Below are positions 16,473 through 27,742 of a stretch of 64,000 bases of DNA, piece by piece. The translations under genes and the position numbers were made by a program. Source of the DNA: Cryobacterium aureum (GTDB taxonomy: Bacteria > Actinomycetota > Actinomycetes > Actinomycetales > Microbacteriaceae); NCBI RefSeq assembly GCF_002954245.1, contig NZ_PPTG01000009.1, positions 1 to 64,000 of the forward strand. The letters run 5' to 3'. Positions within the stretch are counted from its first letter, which is position 1, and the number at the start of each line of letters is the position of its first letter. The notes under the pieces are model-generated. The model saw only the letters and a list, made by a program, of their open reading frames with translations, was not told the origin of the DNA and did no database searches.

Positions 16473-17150
16473 ATGAAACCAGTCCAGGGCAGTCTGCCCG
16501 ACATAATGCCCGTGCTGTCACGCGGCAAACACCGCACTCCAAAGGGCGGCGGATGCTTCATGGAATTCGCCTCCTACCTCGCTGGCGAGTCCTGGAGTGA
16601 CCACCCCGCCTGCACCCATCCGGTGCTCGCCTCCCTGGCCCGCATGGTCAACGACTGCAGTTCCGACGACGCCCGGTCGCGGCTGGCGCTACTGATTCCA
16701 TCGGTGATCGGCCTAACCGGGTCCGATAAGCGGGTTGAAGTTGCCGTCGCTCTGCGTGCCGGGTGCGAAGCGCTCCCGGTGGCGAGCCTGGAACGCCAGC
16801 GCGCGCTCGCGGTGGGCGTGCTGACCTGCGAGCGGAACACATCCGTTCTTGATCCGGCTCTGGCTGAGCGGGTGCGCCCGCTCATTCGGGCCGCTCTCGA
16901 TGAAGCACCGGATGCCGAACGCTGGGCGCGTGACTTTATCGGCAGCGTGCGTTCCTGGTCGCACACCAAGTTCACTCCGCGCACCGCCGACACGATCATT
17001 CGCGTTGCGGTGCAGGGTATCGGTGAGGCCTGCATTGCCGACCCGGACGCCCGGCTGTATACCCTGCTCGACCACGCGATCAACGATTGCAGGGTGCTGC
17101 TGGGAACGCGCAGCCTGGACCGAACGGTGTATCTGCCCACGCTGGCCTGA
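16473..17150 (+). CDS. Conserved hypothetical protein (actinobacterial)
   Basis: 225 residues. The ATG at 16473 has a perfect GGAGG six bases upstream, which makes it better than the two-codon-longer frames upstream. The N-terminus has RGKHRTPKGGGCFMEFASYL and a Cys/His-containing stretch SDHPACTHPVLASLARMVND; the rest looks alpha-helical with several Arg-Ala rich helices. No membrane segment or signal peptide. I recall similar proteins being common in actinobacteria but know no function. It ends before a strong bidirectional terminator shared with leuA. Confidence 0.75.
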   Translation: MKPVQGSLPDIMPVLSRGKHRTPKGGGCFMEFASYLAGESWSDHPACTHPVLASLARMVNDCSSDDARSRLALLIPSVIGLTGSDKRVEVAVALRAGCEALPVASLERQRALAVGVLTCERNTSVLDPALAERVRPLIRAALDEAPDAERWARDFIGSVRSWSHTKFTPRTADTIIRVAVQGIGEACIADPDARLYTLLDHAINDCRVLLGTRSLDRTVYLPTLA

Positions 17151-17184
17151 TCACCGGCTTACCGACCGCACCCGGATGGTGCAA

Positions 17185-17222
17185 CGAAAGCCCAGACCCG
17201 CACTGACGGGACTGGGCTTTCG
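17185..17222. terminator. Bidirectional terminator between hypothetical gene and leuA
   Basis: CGAAAGCCCAG (17185-17195) and its exact complement (17212-17222) form an 11-bp stem that is extended inward by CCCG/CGGG. It lies between two convergent genes and could serve both strands. Confidence 0.75.
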
Positions 17223-17243
17223 TGTGTCTGCGAGCGGACGCCG

Positions 17244-19075
<1,832 letters not shown>

Positions 19076-19092
<17 letters not shown>

Positions 19093-19120
19093 AGCTAAGG
19101 AGGAGCGCACCGTTCAACAC
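19076..19120 (-). CDS. leuA leader peptide (14 residues, three consecutive Leu codons)
   Basis: GTG start at 19120, TAA at 19076-19078; the predicted peptide is MLNGALLLSCRDES. The codons CTC-CTC-CTT are consecutive, and a fourth Leu (TTG) is at position 2. It lies 65 bp upstream of the leuA ATG. A -10-like TAGCCT (19127-19132) ends six bases before the GTG, which fits leaderless transcription as often seen in actinobacteria; no Shine-Dalgarno is visible. Its likely role is to sense leucyl-tRNA supply. Confidence 0.72.
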
Positions 19121-19126
19121 ATTTTC

Positions 19127-19132
19127 AGGCTA
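19127..19132 (-). promoter_or_regulatory. Candidate -10 element for the leuA leader
   Basis: TAGCCT on the minus strand fits the TANNNT consensus and lies seven bases before the leader-peptide GTG. I could not find a convincing -35 element. Just upstream is GGGAG...CTCCC (19142-19159), possibly part of the end of the MprF-like gene. Confidence 0.5.
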
Positions 19133-19188
19133 GCACCGTTTGGGAGCGCTGAGACTCCCGTTTGTTTCCACGCCTCGTTCAGCGGATG

Positions 19189-21723
19189 CTATTGGCCAAG
19201 CCCGCGCATCAAGGTCACGACCTCCCGCATCGACAGGCTCGGCAGATAGGCCCGGGCCAGGGCGAGCCCGATCTCTGGCAGCGCAACCGGGTCGGGAAAG
19301 GCCATGAAGACGGGGGCGAATTCCGGCTGAAACTTACGTTTGAACGCGAGCAGCGACCGAAACCCGTAGACCGGTTCGAGCGTGCGCCCGAGGTATTCGA
19401 GCAGTCGATCGGCCACTCCCCCCGGCCTGGGCCCGGCAGCCGGGGCGAGCGGCGCTATGGACAGGCTGAGAAACTCGATCTGCGTGCTCTGCTGCATCCA
19501 CTCTGCCGTTTGGGCGATCAGAAATTCCATCACCCCGTTGATACTGTCCGGCCGGCGTCGCATGAAGTCGAGTGTGTAGCCGACAATTTCGCCGTCGCGG
19601 CAGGTCGGCAGCCAACTGGTCACGGCGTGCACGCGGTCTCTATCGTCGACGGCGAGCATGAGCCGCACCATCGGGTCGCGCAATTCATCGAGGCCGCCGA
19701 GGGTGAACCCCAGTTCGGGGAGTTCCTTCTCTTGCACCCACTGCTCAGAGATTTCGGCGATTTGCGCCGCCTGGGCCAGCGACAGCGCCCGGTAGCTGGT
19801 CCAGACCGCCCGCACCCCGGCCCGGTCGGCCCGGTTGATGGACGAGCGGATGTCCTGCCACTTTTTTCCGGTGGTGCTCCAGCTGCTCGGATTGAGCAGT
19901 GTCTCCTCCCCCACCTGCATGGTGTGCCACCCCATCGCGTTGAAAACCGGGTGCCAGCTCGCGTGCAGGCTGTAGAACACCGGCACCCAGCCGTGGTCGT
20001 CGCACATGCGGGCGAAAAGAGCGACGGCCTCAGCGGCCTCGGACGGCGGTCCGACCGGTTCCGACGTGGTGATGGCGATGCCGTTGACCACGCGATAGGC
20101 GATCGCCGTGCGCCCACTCGCGGTGAACCAGAGGGAATTACCGGTCCAGGTGGTCATGAACCCGAGGGATCCGCCGCCGTGGTCGGCGAGCAGGGTGCGC
20201 AGCCTGCCCGGAGCGTCGGCGGTCGGGCCGACCGACGCGCTCCGCAGGCAGACAATCGCGCCTACGAACACGACGATCCAGAATGCAGCGCCGACACCGT
20301 CGTACAGGGCGGTGGCGAGCGGGTCCGTTGGAAGAAAAGACACTCGCTCGAGGCGCAGAAACCCGACCGGAATGAAGCGCTCCGGCACGTCCGCGAGCAG
20401 GTCGAGCAGGGTGACGGCTGGCCGAAAATGGTCGCGGAGCAGCCAGCCGACGCCGATATAGAACGCGGAGAGGGCGGCGAGGCTTCCGGCCGTGACGAGC
20501 ACAAACCGGCGCCGCACGCCGGTGCGGGAAACCACCGGAAAGCGACGCAGATGGCCGAGGATGACGAGGGCAACGGCGAGCGGCACGAGCACCGACACCA
20601 TGAGGATGAGCGTGACTTCCCAGTACCGGCCAGATTGCCACTGCCAGACGTAGGCCTGCCCGGAGATCGGCAGCAGCCCGTAATACCAGGCGGCGAGCAG
20701 GGCCAGCCCGGTGTTGATGGTTATTCCCAGCCACGCGGCGAACCGGCGGCCGCGGGCCAAGCCGAAGGCAGCAACGACGAGGGTGAGCAACGGCAGCAGG
20801 CTGACCAGCACCGGGCCGGCCCCGCCGATGCGTTCGAGGCTGAGATCCTGCACGCACTGCCGGGTCACGTCCCCCAGCAGACAGCGGTCGACAACCTCCC
20901 CGGCCGTCGGAACCTCCTGGGTGAGCAGCAGGCCGAGCGGTGCAAGCAGACCGAACCGGGCGCCGGAGAAGATGGTGACGACCGGACCGACCGCAACCAT
21001 ACCGACGATGGCGGCCAGCAGGGTGCGAGTTTCGTGGTCGGAACTGCGCCGCCACGACGTGACCCGCAGCGGCGGGCGCCACAGCCAGCCGACGCCGAGA
21101 CCGACAACGGCGGCCAGCAGCCGGTAGACGTCGGAGGGCTGGCCGGAATAGAGCATGAGCACGAGCACCGTCGACAGTCCGAGAACCCGGATGCGACGCC
21201 GCCAAAGCGGCCCGGCGAAGTAGCTGGCCGCCAGGGCACTGCCGAACATGGGGGCGAACGGGTCGATCGCCCACAACTCGCTCACGCCGCGCGACCACAT
21301 TTCGCCGCCGGCCACGCCGAGGTACTGGGCGCCGAGGCCGATTCCGGCACCGAGAATCGACGTCACCAGAAAGGCGATGATGGTGCGCCGGGTTCCCATC
21401 AGCCGTTCAGCGAATCCCAGCAGAACCAGCGCACCGGCCAGCGCCACCAACAATTCGGCACCGTTGTCAACGAAGAACACCGAGGTGAGCGGCGACCACC
21501 AATGTCCCCGGTCGATGACCGACTCGTAGCCGGTGCCGAAAAAGAGACGGATGCCCCGCGACGGCCCCGAAATCACCCCGCTGACCAGCGCGACGAGCAG
21601 GAGGACGACCGCGAAGGCGACCGCGAACGGCCGCTGCGAACCCAGTCGGTAGAACGCCGGGACTTTGGTCTCCGGTGCCCGGAAGCGCTTGGCCGGTTCG
21701 TGCGCGATCCGTTCGCCGGTCAT
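19189..21723 (-). CDS. MprF-like membrane protein with C-terminal DUF2156 domain
   Basis: 844 residues. The N-terminal half is polytopic, with about six helices resembling a rhomboid fold (HWWSPLTSVFFVDNGAELLV; GFAERLMGTRR), but no GxSG protease motif is visible. More helices follow to about residue 480. The C-terminal ~330 residues form the soluble domain shared with phosphatidylglycerol lysyltransferases: NSLWFTASGRTAIAYRV, then FYSLHASWHPVFNAMGWHTM, and DGEIVGYTLDFMRRRPDSINGVMEFLIA. Such proteins move amino acids onto membrane lipids or flip them, altering surface charge. It overlaps the upstream esterase gene by four bases. Whether this one aminoacylates lipid is inferred only. Confidence 0.8.
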   Translation of the reverse strand: MTGERIAHEPAKRFRAPETKVPAFYRLGSQRPFAVAFAVVLLLVALVSGVISGPSRGIRLFFGTGYESVIDRGHWWSPLTSVFFVDNGAELLVALAGALVLLGFAERLMGTRRTIIAFLVTSILGAGIGLGAQYLGVAGGEMWSRGVSELWAIDPFAPMFGSALAASYFAGPLWRRRIRVLGLSTVLVLMLYSGQPSDVYRLLAAVVGLGVGWLWRPPLRVTSWRRSSDHETRTLLAAIVGMVAVGPVVTIFSGARFGLLAPLGLLLTQEVPTAGEVVDRCLLGDVTRQCVQDLSLERIGGAGPVLVSLLPLLTLVVAAFGLARGRRFAAWLGITINTGLALLAAWYYGLLPISGQAYVWQWQSGRYWEVTLILMVSVLVPLAVALVILGHLRRFPVVSRTGVRRRFVLVTAGSLAALSAFYIGVGWLLRDHFRPAVTLLDLLADVPERFIPVGFLRLERVSFLPTDPLATALYDGVGAAFWIVVFVGAIVCLRSASVGPTADAPGRLRTLLADHGGGSLGFMTTWTGNSLWFTASGRTAIAYRVVNGIAITTSEPVGPPSEAAEAVALFARMCDDHGWVPVFYSLHASWHPVFNAMGWHTMQVGEETLLNPSSWSTTGKKWQDIRSSINRADRAGVRAVWTSYRALSLAQAAQIAEISEQWVQEKELPELGFTLGGLDELRDPMVRLMLAVDDRDRVHAVTSWLPTCRDGEIVGYTLDFMRRRPDSINGVMEFLIAQTAEWMQQSTQIEFLSLSIAPLAPAAGPRPGGVADRLLEYLGRTLEPVYGFRSLLAFKRKFQPEFAPVFMAFPDPVALPEIGLALARAYLPSLSMREVVTLMRGLGQ

Positions 21724-23033
21724 CGTTTCATCGCCACCACGTGCGGTGCGAGCAGCCCTGTGCGGGCAGCGATGATGGGCAGGGCCGTGGTCCAGGCGTA
21801 GTCGACGGTGTGCCAGTCGTGGGCTGTTCCGGACGATTCGAACAGGCGACTGTCGACGCCGGCGCGCTCTGCAGCATCCACTACCGCGTGCACCTCCGGC
21901 AGAAAGCGCATGTCGCCGTCACCGACCACGAAGATAGCGGCAAGATCGGCATAGGGTGCGTGGGCGGCGAGAATTGCGGACGGTGCTGCGGCGGCGTACG
22001 AAGCGGCACTACCGTTGAAACCGGTTGCCACCGTGTGCGCCTCGCTTCCGTTGCTGGGAACGAGCTCTCCCGAGATGTCGAAAATCGTTCCGTACAGCTG
22101 CGGATGCGCCGCGCCCAGTTGAATCGAACAGGTGCCGCCCTGGGAGAATCCGGCGATGGTCCAGCCCGCGGGCTGGGCGACCACGTGCAGGTGCGCATGG
22201 ATCCAGTTGGGAACATCGACGGTGAGGTAGCTGGCCGCGTTGCCCAGTTTCGAGTCCACGCACATCGGATTTCTGTCCGGCGCGCCGAGCTGGTCTGGGA
22301 CCACGACGATGGGCGCGAGGCCCGAATGCGCCTGGGCATACCGGTCGAGAATGCCGGCGAGGCCACCGGCCGTGAACACGTCGCTCGGGCTGCCGGGTTG
22401 GCCGGACAGCATCTCGACCACGGGCAGTGCCGGTGGATTGTTTCCCGTCGCTGCGGACGGCAGATAGACCAAGGCAGAGCGTGCGGCGAACCCGGAGACC
22501 GTGGCCGGTATGGTCACGGTGCCGACGATTCCGGTCGGGGAATCGGTGCTGGCCGATTGCGCTTCGCTCCGCGCCGTCGCCAGCGCCTGATCGAGCGGCT
22601 GGTAGCCCACCAGCCCGAGAGCCACTCGCAGTGTCGGGAATTGGCCGATATCGGCGTTGATTCCGGCCGCCGCGCTGAGCAGGCAGAGGGGCAGAGCGCA
22701 AATCGAGACGACACGTCGCCACCGAACCTGGCCGCGCAGGTTCAGCAGCACAACGGCGATGCCGGCCCCCAGGGTTACTGTCCAGAGCCGGGTTCCGATC
22801 GACAGTGACACGCCCCAGGGATCCCAGATGTCGCTGACCAGCCAGGCCAGCAGCCAAGCAGCGGCAGCCCCGACGACGGCACCGATGACGGTCATGACGG
22901 CTCGACGCACGCCGGTCGGGCCGAGTAAGACGAGCAGCAGTGCAAGGCCGGTGACGCCGTAGAGTACCGCGAGGAGGGGTGCGTCGATGAGGTTGAGATC
23001 GAGCGGGTTGATGCCCGAGAGCAGCGAGTTCAT
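21720..23033 (-). CDS. Membrane-anchored esterase (esterase D/mycolyltransferase-like fold)
   Basis: 437 residues. Four hydrophobic helices lie within residues 15-125, followed by an extracytoplasmic alpha/beta-hydrolase domain. The nucleophile elbow is GFSQGGTCS, with DISGEL and FVVGDGD after it and a candidate catalytic His in the C-terminal TAHDWHTVDYAW. The region PVVEMLSGQPGSPSDVF resembles PF00756-type esterases. Its stop overlaps the MprF-like gene start (ATGA), so the two probably act together at the envelope, perhaps in making or remodelling a modified lipid. Substrate unknown. The 208-bp upstream gap has an inverted repeat at 23096-23129. Confidence 0.8.
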   Translation of the reverse strand: MNSLLSGINPLDLNLIDAPLLAVLYGVTGLALLLVLLGPTGVRRAVMTVIGAVVGAAAAWLLAWLVSDIWDPWGVSLSIGTRLWTVTLGAGIAVVLLNLRGQVRWRRVVSICALPLCLLSAAAGINADIGQFPTLRVALGLVGYQPLDQALATARSEAQSASTDSPTGIVGTVTIPATVSGFAARSALVYLPSAATGNNPPALPVVEMLSGQPGSPSDVFTAGGLAGILDRYAQAHSGLAPIVVVPDQLGAPDRNPMCVDSKLGNAASYLTVDVPNWIHAHLHVVAQPAGWTIAGFSQGGTCSIQLGAAHPQLYGTIFDISGELVPSNGSEAHTVATGFNGSAASYAAAAPSAILAAHAPYADLAAIFVVGDGDMRFLPEVHAVVDAAERAGVDSRLFESSGTAHDWHTVDYAWTTALPIIAARTGLLAPHVVAMKR

Positions 23034-23095
23034 CCAGAGCCTCCGCGCCTACTCTGGCACCACGGGCACGTTCGTGGACGGGCACCGCTGAGTTT

Positions 23096-23129
23096 TCAGC
23101 CAGCGCTCGGAAAAATCAAAGCTGGCTGA
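23096..23129. repeat. 9-bp inverted repeat between membrane-protein and esterase genes
   Basis: TCAGCCAGC (23096-23104) and GCTGGCTGA (23121-23129) are exact complements with a 16-nt A-rich spacer. It lies about 60 bp upstream of the esterase start and about 110 bp downstream of the giant membrane protein gene. It may be an operator or a terminator. Confidence 0.45.
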
Positions 23130-23241
23130 CAGTCAACACTCAACCGTTGAGCGGATGCCGGGCCCGTCGGTCGCGGGACAGGCGCGGCGACTCCCCAACA
23201 GTCGGCCCTCGGTTGCTGGCTGAGCGTCGCCCAACCAACTG

Positions 23242-26200
23242 TTAGCGCAAGTCTCGCAGCCGATCGGTGATGCTGTTCTCTTCACCCGCTCGGCGCTCAT
23301 ACGTGACGGCAATGATGAGAAGCACGGCACCGACGACGGCCAAGGTGATCCACCACGGCATTGACTCGATCCCCCGACCGATCTGCACCAGGAAGACGAG
23401 AACGTTCTCAAGCGGAAGCACGATGATTCCGATCAGGAACGGGGCCGCGAGCCGCCGACTCGACCCGATCAGAATGGCGACGAGCGCGATGATGATCACG
23501 AGGATCGCCCGCCAGGTCTGTGGGTCGGTGAAGGTCGCCGTGACCGACGCCAGCAGCAGGGTCACGATGCCGGGGGCGAGAAGGGGCCACGAACCGGTCC
23601 AGCCCATCGGCCAGGTGTTGATTGCAATGGCACGGGTGCGGTCGGTGTCTGGATGGATGCTAGCGACGGGCATTCGAGCACCGTGCATGACCATGGCGCC
23701 AGCCGCCAGCAGGAAGATGCCAAGGGGCAACGAGAACCACTCGACCCGCAGATCTCGTGGACTCCACGCCACAATCGAGGTAACGAAGGCGATCGCAACG
23801 ATGAACCAGACCGGTGGCAGGCTGGTCGAGTGGGTGCGCAGGTGCCAGGCGATGACGACGACGGTCACTAGGTACGCGAGCATGAGTGACCACATCATCC
23901 AGATCGTGAACCAATCGCGCTCGATCGCGCTCCAACTGGCGACCGCGACGTACACGGCGGGCGGCGCATACAACCAACGAGTGCGGGCAAGCCGTGACCC
24001 TTCGGTGGCGCTCGAGCGGATCGCGCGCGCCGCGAGGGTAGCAGGCAGCGCGCCCGCCAGCCCGATTCCGAAGCAGACCAGCACGAGAGGCACCCCGCCG
24101 GCCATGATGGTGTCGGCACCCAGCCCGAATCTCACGCCCTGGATGGCACCGGCAGCCCCGGCGGCTATCGCCACACCCAGGGTTGGCACCTGCAGCACTC
24201 GGAGCAGTCCGGCACTGGCGGACCAGCCCCGGCCCCAGCCGAGCAGTACTCCGAGGCCGAGCAAGAGCCAGGCGGCGGCGATGAGTCCATAGCCACGCCA
24301 CGCGGCCAGCGCGGCTGTTCCGGTGCCGGAGACCGCCAGAATCACCAGGATCGGTGCGATGGCCACCACGAGACCCATCGCGTAGAGCGGCACCGCGCGG
24401 GAACCGCGTGCCGTGAGGATCAGGCCGACAAGCGCTGCGGCCAGGGCCGGCGGCAGCAGGTATGGTTCGAGCGCGCTGATTCCGGCGAGGGCCCACAGAC
24501 ACCAGAGTGCGCCGGTGAATGAGGCGGCGGCGACCCACCAGCCGTAGGGGCGCTTGGCCCAGAATGCTGTTGCTGCCGCGCCGAGCCCGAGGATGACTAG
24601 CACGATGAAGGTCGTCGGCAGCCCGGCAGCGACGCGCACGAGTGCCAGCACGACCGCGATCGCCGCGGTCAGAAGTGTGGAGGCCTCAATCGCGATTCGG
24701 GCAGCTGCGGCGTCCCGAGCAGCAATCCCCCGCTGGCTCAGCATCCTGCCGATCCGGACGGTGCTGGGAAGCACGATGGCGACAATGGCCGCGATCACCG
24801 GCAGTGTCACCGGAGACGCGCTGCCGGGGAGCACCTGCGCGCCGAGGCAAATCACCACGACGGCGAGTGCGGGAACGAGCAGGCCGGCCGCGATCGTGCG
24901 GAGCACAATGCCGAGGCCTGCGCGTCGAGTATTCAGCAGGGTTAGTGCCAACAGAAAGATGAGGGCGGTCGAGAGAGCTGTCCAGCCGCTGCGCTCGAAG
25001 AGAACCTGCGCAACGCCGATCATGAACGGTACCGACGTCACAACCAGGATCGCGTACCACGCCGGAGGCCCAACCATTCGGAGGAAGGTCGCGGCAATCG
25101 CACCGATCGAGCCAAGCGATGTCGTGAGGCAGAGCACGGCGATGGTGCCAAAGCCCAGCTGGTCGAGAGCAATCGCGAAGATGACCAGCGCGTAGGCGTA
25201 TCCAGCGCCGACGTGCAGAAACCGCATCGTGGTGGGCACTGTTTGCGTGACAACCGCAATGGTGGCGACGATAGCGATGCCAGCCCAGACGGTGACACCA
25301 TCATCGGCCACCGAGCAGACGATGGCCAGCAACACCGCGAAATGGACGCCCAGCACGAGTGGTGCCCGCATCATCAGGGAGGCATTCCGCAGGCGCGGAA
25401 CGGCGACGAGCGCACGGCTGGCCAGCACGGCCAAGCCCAGGGCTACCGCGATGCGCGACCAGAGCGGCAAGATGGGCTGACAGGCAAACACTAGCCCGGC
25501 CAGGGCGGCGAGCCAGATCGCAATCGAGCCGGTGCACGCTGCCAACTTGGGGGAAGCGCTATCGAGCGCAGCGGCATCCGTTCTGCGGGCGCTACGGCGC
25601 CTGGTTATTGCTGAGAATGCGCCGAGTCCGGCGGACATGGCGCCCAGGCCGAGCACAACGGCGAGAAAACCGTGCGGGGGCATGAGGTCGCTCGCGCCGC
25701 TGTCTGAGCCGCTGAGGGATGTGAGCACCGTCACAGCCCCGATGAGCACGGCGAGGAGAACGGCCGGAAACACACTCACACCGGCAATGGCGAATGCACC
25801 TCCCAGGACTGCTCGCTGGTCGAGGGCGCGCGCTCTCGGAGCACACGCCTGGAGAAGGAGAAGTGCGGCGGCCCCTGCTGCAGGGGCGACGGCCTGGTAC
25901 CACTCGTGCGCGCCGTGCGCGCCGAGGTCGAGTGCGAACGGCAAGCTGACGGCGGCGGCCATCGCGGCAGCACCGGTGGCGGCGCTCCAGAAAATCGTGG
26001 CGATCTGCCGGGTCGCGAGCAGGGCGAGCACGGTAACTCCGGTCAGCACGGCGGTGATCGTCAGCCAGTATTCGGTTGTGGTGGTGAACTCGATGAACCC
26101 GAGCTGGGCCAGCAGGATGCCGGTCGCGACGATCTGAATCGCCGCGAGCGTCATCCGTTCGAACCGGAGGCGCCCATCAAACCGCTGCGCCAGAGCGGGT

Positions 26201-27009
26201 GTGGTTCCGATTAAGGCGAGCGCCGCGAACGCCACTCCGAGGTGACCCAGGGTCGCCAACAGGGTGGTTTGCCCCGCGTAGCCCAGCATCGCCGGAGCGA
26301 GAGTGAGCCCGGCGAGCGAGATCCAGAGCCAGCCGCGAATGCGCGCGAGCGTCGACACCCTGACCATGACGCCGCCGCTGACGAGTGTTCCGGCGGCGGC
26401 GAGCACCCACGGGCTAACTCCGCTGGGCGCCAGTTCCGAGAACGCGTAGACGTCGAGGGCGACGAAGACCATCCCGAGGCCGCCGACGGCTTCGGCCGAG
26501 AATTGCAGCTTGTGGCGGGCCAGCAGCCACGCGCCGCCAAGGAAGAAGATGGTGATCAGCCCGACGATCACGCTGCGCAGGGCGTGATCTTTGAGGTCGG
26601 GGTTGAAGAAGGTGAAGACGACCGCGGAGACGGCGAACAGTCCAGCGCCAGCGATGGCCAGCACGGACTGCACCGTCGCGCTCGATCGCGGTCCGGCCGT
26701 GATCGCCGCGCTCGCGTCGGGTCGCGCACGCATCCGCTGTACACTCTCTTTCGGCACTACCACGTTGGCTTCGGTCGCCGGAGTGGGGACCGCGACGCGA
26801 ACGAGCGCCTCTTGCCGTGCAACGAGCGCCGCGGCAGCCACCTCCGAGGTGGCCCAGAGCTCGGCGGCCAGATCGCCAACCAGTTCGGCGCCGCAGTTGC
26901 GGCACGGGCTATAGGGCAGCGGGATCCCGCAGACCGGGCACGACTTGCGGTCGAGCAAGTGTCGAATTGCGACGTCGTTCCAGGACTTCACAGTGCGTGG
27001 CATGCTCAT
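23242..27009 (-). CDS. Very large polytopic membrane protein with N-terminal zinc ribbon
   Basis: 1255 residues from the ATG at 27009, which overlaps the stop of the upstream regulator gene (ATGA). Residues 24-39 form a zinc-ribbon motif, with Cys24-x2-Cys27 and Cys36-x2-Cys39 (CPVCG...CRNCG). A charged stretch of about 70 residues follows, and from about residue 100 to the end there are dozens of hydrophobic segments with only short loops. The very end is basic and charged (YERRAGEENSITDRLRDLR). I recognise no catalytic motif. Actinobacteria encode other large SCO-type membrane proteins of this build, of unknown role. Co-transcription with a DUF2975 protein and a Cro/C1 regulator suggests an envelope or stress-linked role, but this is inference. 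Confidence 0.82.
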   Translation of the reverse strand: MSMPRTVKSWNDVAIRHLLDRKSCPVCGIPLPYSPCRNCGAELVGDLAAELWATSEVAAAALVARQEALVRVAVPTPATEANVVVPKESVQRMRARPDASAAITAGPRSSATVQSVLAIAGAGLFAVSAVVFTFFNPDLKDHALRSVIVGLITIFFLGGAWLLARHKLQFSAEAVGGLGMVFVALDVYAFSELAPSGVSPWVLAAAGTLVSGGVMVRVSTLARIRGWLWISLAGLTLAPAMLGYAGQTTLLATLGHLGVAFAALALIGTTPALAQRFDGRLRFERMTLAAIQIVATGILLAQLGFIEFTTTTEYWLTITAVLTGVTVLALLATRQIATIFWSAATGAAAMAAAVSLPFALDLGAHGAHEWYQAVAPAAGAAALLLLQACAPRARALDQRAVLGGAFAIAGVSVFPAVLLAVLIGAVTVLTSLSGSDSGASDLMPPHGFLAVVLGLGAMSAGLGAFSAITRRRSARRTDAAALDSASPKLAACTGSIAIWLAALAGLVFACQPILPLWSRIAVALGLAVLASRALVAVPRLRNASLMMRAPLVLGVHFAVLLAIVCSVADDGVTVWAGIAIVATIAVVTQTVPTTMRFLHVGAGYAYALVIFAIALDQLGFGTIAVLCLTTSLGSIGAIAATFLRMVGPPAWYAILVVTSVPFMIGVAQVLFERSGWTALSTALIFLLALTLLNTRRAGLGIVLRTIAAGLLVPALAVVVICLGAQVLPGSASPVTLPVIAAIVAIVLPSTVRIGRMLSQRGIAARDAAAARIAIEASTLLTAAIAVVLALVRVAAGLPTTFIVLVILGLGAAATAFWAKRPYGWWVAAASFTGALWCLWALAGISALEPYLLPPALAAALVGLILTARGSRAVPLYAMGLVVAIAPILVILAVSGTGTAALAAWRGYGLIAAAWLLLGLGVLLGWGRGWSASAGLLRVLQVPTLGVAIAAGAAGAIQGVRFGLGADTIMAGGVPLVLVCFGIGLAGALPATLAARAIRSSATEGSRLARTRWLYAPPAVYVAVASWSAIERDWFTIWMMWSLMLAYLVTVVVIAWHLRTHSTSLPPVWFIVAIAFVTSIVAWSPRDLRVEWFSLPLGIFLLAAGAMVMHGARMPVASIHPDTDRTRAIAINTWPMGWTGSWPLLAPGIVTLLLASVTATFTDPQTWRAILVIIIALVAILIGSSRRLAAPFLIGIIVLPLENVLVFLVQIGRGIESMPWWITLAVVGAVLLIIAVTYERRAGEENSITDRLRDLR

Positions 27010-27254
27010 GCCCCCGTCACCGTGCTCTTTGCTTCCGTGGCGGCCGTATCTTCGGGCACCCACCTAAAAATGTCGCCGGGCTGGCATTCGAGCACGCGGC
27101 AGATGGCGTCGAGGGTGGAGAAGCGCACGGCCTTCGCCCGGCCGTTTTTGAGCACGGAGACATTCGCCGGGGTGATGTCGATCGCGGCAGCGAAGTCGGC
27201 CACGGACATCTTCTTCTTGGCGAGTTCGACGTCGAGGTTGATCACGATGGGCAT
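27006..27254 (-). CDS. Cro/C1-type (YozG-like) small transcriptional regulator
   Basis: 82 residues, essentially one helix-turn-helix domain: LAKKKMSVADFAAAIDITPANVSVLKNGRAKAVRFSTLDAICRVLECQPGDIF. The FSTLDAICRVLECQPGD part is the hallmark of the YozG-like group found beside DUF2975 proteins. The start overlaps the DUF2975 stop by one base (TGATG), and the stop overlaps the giant membrane protein start. It is likely to repress its own operon by binding the palindromic promoter at 27743-27770. Confidence 0.9.
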   Translation of the reverse strand: MPIVINLDVELAKKKMSVADFAAAIDITPANVSVLKNGRAKAVRFSTLDAICRVLECQPGDIFRWVPEDTAATEAKSTVTGA

Positions 27255-27730
27255 CAGACCACTTCCGCCAGGTCGCGTTCAAGTTGGGAAGCCTGCCGGA
27301 GGAGCCCTCGCATCACCACGATCATCAACGTGAGTCCCGAGCCGACGACGATTCCGAGCGAGCACAGCATGATGACAGAAGGCGATGCAACACCAACGAC
27401 CGCCAGGGTGATGAACGATCCGAGAATGAGGAGGGTCGCTAAGCCGACTATGCCGAGGACGATGTTGACATACGTGAACGAATTGTCTCTGAAGAGAATG
27501 GATGCCCGCACCAGCGACAGCAGGCGCCAGACGCAGACGAGCGCGACCTGCACGCAGACCACGAACCCCACGGTGACAACGATCCCGGGCGCCTGGAGAT
27601 AGGCGAGTTGGGGGGATTTTTCGACCATCTGCTGCGCGACCGCGGGGATAACGAAGACCTGGCACGCCAGAAGCAGTGCGATCAGCACGAAGATGAGTGT
27701 TTTCAGGGTGACGATCGCCGAGCGATGCAT
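27254..27730 (-). CDS. DUF2975 family membrane protein
   Basis: 158 residues from the ATG at 27730, with AGGA nine bases upstream; the longer open frame is rejected because it runs through the AT-rich promoter. Four hydrophobic segments are spaced as in DUF2975: after VTLKTLIFVLIALLLACQVF, then PGIVVTVGFVVCVQVALVCVWRLL, then DNSFTYVNIVLGIVGLATLL, then a last helix. Members are nearly always found beside a small Cro/C1 regulator, as here. The function is unknown. It is the first gene of a three-gene operon ending with the giant membrane protein. Confidence 0.85.
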   Translation of the reverse strand: MHRSAIVTLKTLIFVLIALLLACQVFVIPAVAQQMVEKSPQLAYLQAPGIVVTVGFVVCVQVALVCVWRLLSLVRASILFRDNSFTYVNIVLGIVGLATLLILGSFITLAVVGVASPSVIMLCSLGIVVGSGLTLMIVVMRGLLRQASQLERDLAEVV

Positions 27731-27742
27731 GTGAATCCTATC

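Noticed and set aside
19162..21801. Long open frame on the plus strand opposite the MprF-like gene
   Set aside because: The composition (Arg, Gly, Gln, Asp-rich without hydrophobic core) is that of an antisense shadow in GC-rich DNA; the opposite strand has a clear membrane protein.
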